Below, one piece after another: positions 62,218 through 64,000 of a stretch of DNA of 64,000 nt. The stretch lies in NCBI RefSeq assembly GCF_002252475.1, contig NZ_NNRK01000035.1:186001-250000 (forward strand), read 5' to 3'. Below the pieces are notes generated by a model. The model saw only the letters and a list, made by a program, of their open reading frames with translations, made no database searches and was not told the DNA's origin. The position numbers and the translations under genes were made by a program. The first letter of the stretch is position 1. Every line of letters begins with the position of its first letter. Origin of the DNA: Brucella rhizosphaerae (GTDB taxonomy: Bacteria > Pseudomonadota > Alphaproteobacteria > Rhizobiales > Rhizobiaceae).

Positions 62218-64000
62218 CTAATGCCAAACTCATTTCAAACGCTGTCGTCGGCGTTGCGATTGCTCTTGGACTGTTTCTCTGGAACGCCAACGCGTTTCTG
62301 CCATTTGGTGGGTGGCCCACACTGCCGTTTGATCCGCAGAAAATGAGCACCGAACAGGTCATTTTGGTCTATGCATTGTTGCCGCGCGCCTCCGTTGCGA
62401 TTTTTGCCGGAGCTGCTCTGGGATTAGCAGGCGCTTTGTTGCAGCGGCTTTTGAATAATCCGATTGCCGATCCATCCACTTTGGGTGTGTCGTCGGGTGC
62501 ACAGTTGGCGATTGTCACGGCGACGCTTTTCTTTCCGACATTGCTCGATCAATTTCGTTGGGCCGTTGCCCTTGCTGGGGCCGGTTTGGCGACTGCAATC
62601 GTGTTTCTTTTAGGTTGGCGTAGCCGGCTTGACCCCGTTACGATGGTAGTCTCCGGTTTGTTGATTGGTGTCACATGCAGTGCGATTTCAGCCGCAATGA
62701 CATTATCGCAGGGCGAATATCTGATGTCGCTGGTGACATGGAATGGTGGTTCGCTAAGCCAGCAGGATTGGTCGTCGACCGTTGCTCTCGCACTGCAATT
62801 CATTGTCTGTCTTATTGCCGCTATCATGTTGAGCCGCCCGCTGACACTTGCGGGTCTTGGAGATAGCAGCGCCCGCTCGCTTGGCGTCCCGCTGGCATGG
62901 CTTCGAGTGGCTGTTGTAGCTGTTGCTGTAATCCTTAGTGCGGGCGTTGCGGCCAATGTTGGCCTTATCAGCTTTATCGGCTTGGCAGCGCCTGCAATCG
63001 TACGTGGCTTCGGCGTCCGGAAGCCAGGCTCGATATTGCTTGCTTCACCAATTGCCGGTGCGGTTCTGCTTTGGATTTGTGACGGAGCGGTACAGTTTTT
63101 TGGGGGTCGTCTCGGTGAGACTTTCCCGACAGGCGCAGTTACGGCACTCATCGGCGGGCCCTTGCTGCTGTGGCTTATCCCTCGTGTGCGGACGGCTGCT
63201 TCGCAACAGTCTGGTCCTGCACAGGTCTTCAAGCGTGCATCCAATAAGAAACTTGCCGCACTTCTTGCGGCGCTGCTGATAGCATCCTTTCTTGCCTTAT
63301 CACTCGCACGCACGCCGCAGGGCTGGCTGCTGCTGACCGGTGAAGAATTCCGCGAGATTTTGCATTTGCGCTGGCCACGTCTTCTGGCCGCGGCTGCCGC
63401 TGGGAGCCTGCTTGCGATGGCCGGTGCAGTTCTGCAACGTCTTACCGGAAATCCGCTCGCAAGTCCCGAGGTCATTGGCGTGAGCGGTGGTGCAGGCATT
63501 GGCTTTGCAATCGCGCTGACCATTTTTGCCTCACCCAATAATGCGGAACTACTGCTTTGTGCGGGGATCGGCGCTTTGATTGCCATGCTGGTCGTGTTGA
63601 GTTTTGCAAGCCGGAGAAGACTGTCATCCTCGCGCCTGTTGCTGGCCGGCATTTCGGTCGGCTCGCTCGCCTCGGCTATCTTGAGTATCTTTCTTTCTAT
63701 CGGCGATCAGCGTTCGTGGCAGATACTTGCATGGCTGAGCGGTTCATCTGCTACGGCAACGCCTGAAAGCGCAGTTTTCCTCGTGGTTCTGGCATTGGGG
63801 ATCACAGCACTTGCATTGCTTGCTTCGCGCTGGCTGACGATCCTGCCGCTGGGGCAAACCATTCCGATCTCGCTCGGTTTGCCTGTGCGGACGGCGCGGA
63901 TGCTCACAATATTGCTGGCCTGTATTGCCAGTGCCGCCGCATCGCTTTTGGTCGGGCCATTGAGTTTCGTGGGGTTGATGGCGCCCCACATGACGCGTCG
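62214..64000 (+). CDS. Fused iron-siderophore ABC permease, FhuB-like, 3' truncated by the window edge
   Basis: The frame starts at the GTG at 62214, overlapping the binding-protein stop (GTGA), and stays open to base 64000, giving 595 residues. It holds two copies of the FecCD permease domain. The first contains YALLPRASVAIFAGAALGLAGALLQRLLNNPIADPSTLGVSSG (core GALLQRLLNNPIADP), and the second has the parallel RLLAAAAAGSLLAMAGAVLQRLTGNPLASPEVIGVSGG (core VLQRLTGNPLASPE). Such double permeases are characteristic of FhuB (about 660 residues), so about 65 residues are missing. An ATPase gene (fhuC) would be expected outside the window. Confidence 0.92.
   Translation, partial: MTNAKLISNAVVGVAIALGLFLWNANAFLPFGGWPTLPFDPQKMSTEQVILVYALLPRASVAIFAGAALGLAGALLQRLLNNPIADPSTLGVSSGAQLAIVTATLFFPTLLDQFRWAVALAGAGLATAIVFLLGWRSRLDPVTMVVSGLLIGVTCSAISAAMTLSQGEYLMSLVTWNGGSLSQQDWSSTVALALQFIVCLIAAIMLSRPLTLAGLGDSSARSLGVPLAWLRVAVVAVAVILSAGVAANVGLISFIGLAAPAIVRGFGVRKPGSILLASPIAGAVLLWICDGAVQFFGGRLGETFPTGAVTALIGGPLLLWLIPRVRTAASQQSGPAQVFKRASNKKLAALLAALLIASFLALSLARTPQGWLLLTGEEFREILHLRWPRLLAAAAAGSLLAMAGAVLQRLTGNPLASPEVIGVSGGAGIGFAIALTIFASPNNAELLLCAGIGALIAMLVVLSFASRRRLSSSRLLLAGISVGSLASAILSIFLSIGDQRSWQILAWLSGSSATATPESAVFLVVLALGITALALLASRWLTILPLGQTIPISLGLPVRTARMLTILLACIASAAASLLVGPLSFVGLMAPHMTR

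Noticed and set aside
62549..63652. A 367-codon frame antisense to the FhuB-like gene
   Set aside because: It is Arg/Ala/Pro-rich shadow coding opposite a double permease with clear motifs.

Overview
The window looks like a chromosomal segment of a Brucellaceae alphaproteobacterium, most likely of the Ochrobactrum/Brucella anthropi group. This is judged from gene content and protein resemblance; no database search was run. Supporting traits are a CpdR response regulator of the Caulobacter/Rhizobiales type, a Rhizobiales-style urease operon with a HupE/UreJ gene inside it, a suhB/mmgR-type small RNA next to an inositol-monophosphatase-family gene, RirA-like Rrf2 regulation of tonB, and small dispersed palindromic repeats. 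No insertion sequence, prophage, CRISPR array or rRNA was seen. The window looks like ordinary chromosome with a few accessory cassettes.

Layout. (1) 1-6.5 kb is iron/heme uptake: the end of a membrane protein gene, an Rrf2 regulator with tonB, and on the other strand an ECF sigma factor, a FecR-type anti-sigma and a TonB receptor with a signalling domain. These three form a cell-surface signalling unit like the heme systems of Bordetella and Serratia. (2) 6.7-12.6 kb is a compact, translationally coupled lipid cassette that matches the uncharacterised E. coli ynbABCD set (CDP-alcohol phosphatidyltransferase, CDP-DAG synthase, hydrolase-methyltransferase fusion, PAP2-dual-specificity phosphatase). 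It also carries a PlsC acyltransferase and a small membrane protein. I regard it as the best candidate for an undescribed system. (3) 12.6-27.3 kb holds two divergently organised sugar ABC transporter operons, each ending in a dihydroxyacetone-kinase-type kinase. One kinase is a split DhaK + DhaL pair with altered active-site motifs, the other a canonical fused DhaKL. A LacI regulator and a SorC-type regulator accompany them, and the substrate is probably a short keto sugar such as a tetrulose.

(4) 27.5-32.8 kb has a second heme-receptor-like TonB receptor, preceded by a possible 39-residue membrane peptide, and opposite it a bacteriophytochrome operon (heme oxygenase plus HWE-type histidine kinase). 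(5) 33-40 kb is housekeeping: tRNA-Val(GAC), cpdR, an N-formylglutamate amidohydrolase, a small RNA, hisN, a lysophospholipase-like hydrolase, a small secreted PepSY-like protein, an Hsp20 gene with a probable heat promoter and ROSE-type RNA thermometer, and a threonine aldolase. (6) 40-52 kb carries gltBD, a CycA-like amino acid permease, a degenerate SGNH (DUF459) protein, a lytic transglycosylase and galU.

(7) 52.2-58 kb is a complete urease operon (ureD-A-hupE-B-C-E-F-G) with a dispersed repeat between ureC and ureE. (8) 57.98 kb to the end is a hydroxamate-siderophore uptake locus: a divergent LysR regulator, a TonB siderophore receptor, a FhuD-like binding protein exported by the Tat system, and a FhuB-like fused permease that runs off the window. 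Metal acquisition recurs throughout: three TonB receptors, TonB itself, heme oxygenase and nickel-dependent urease.
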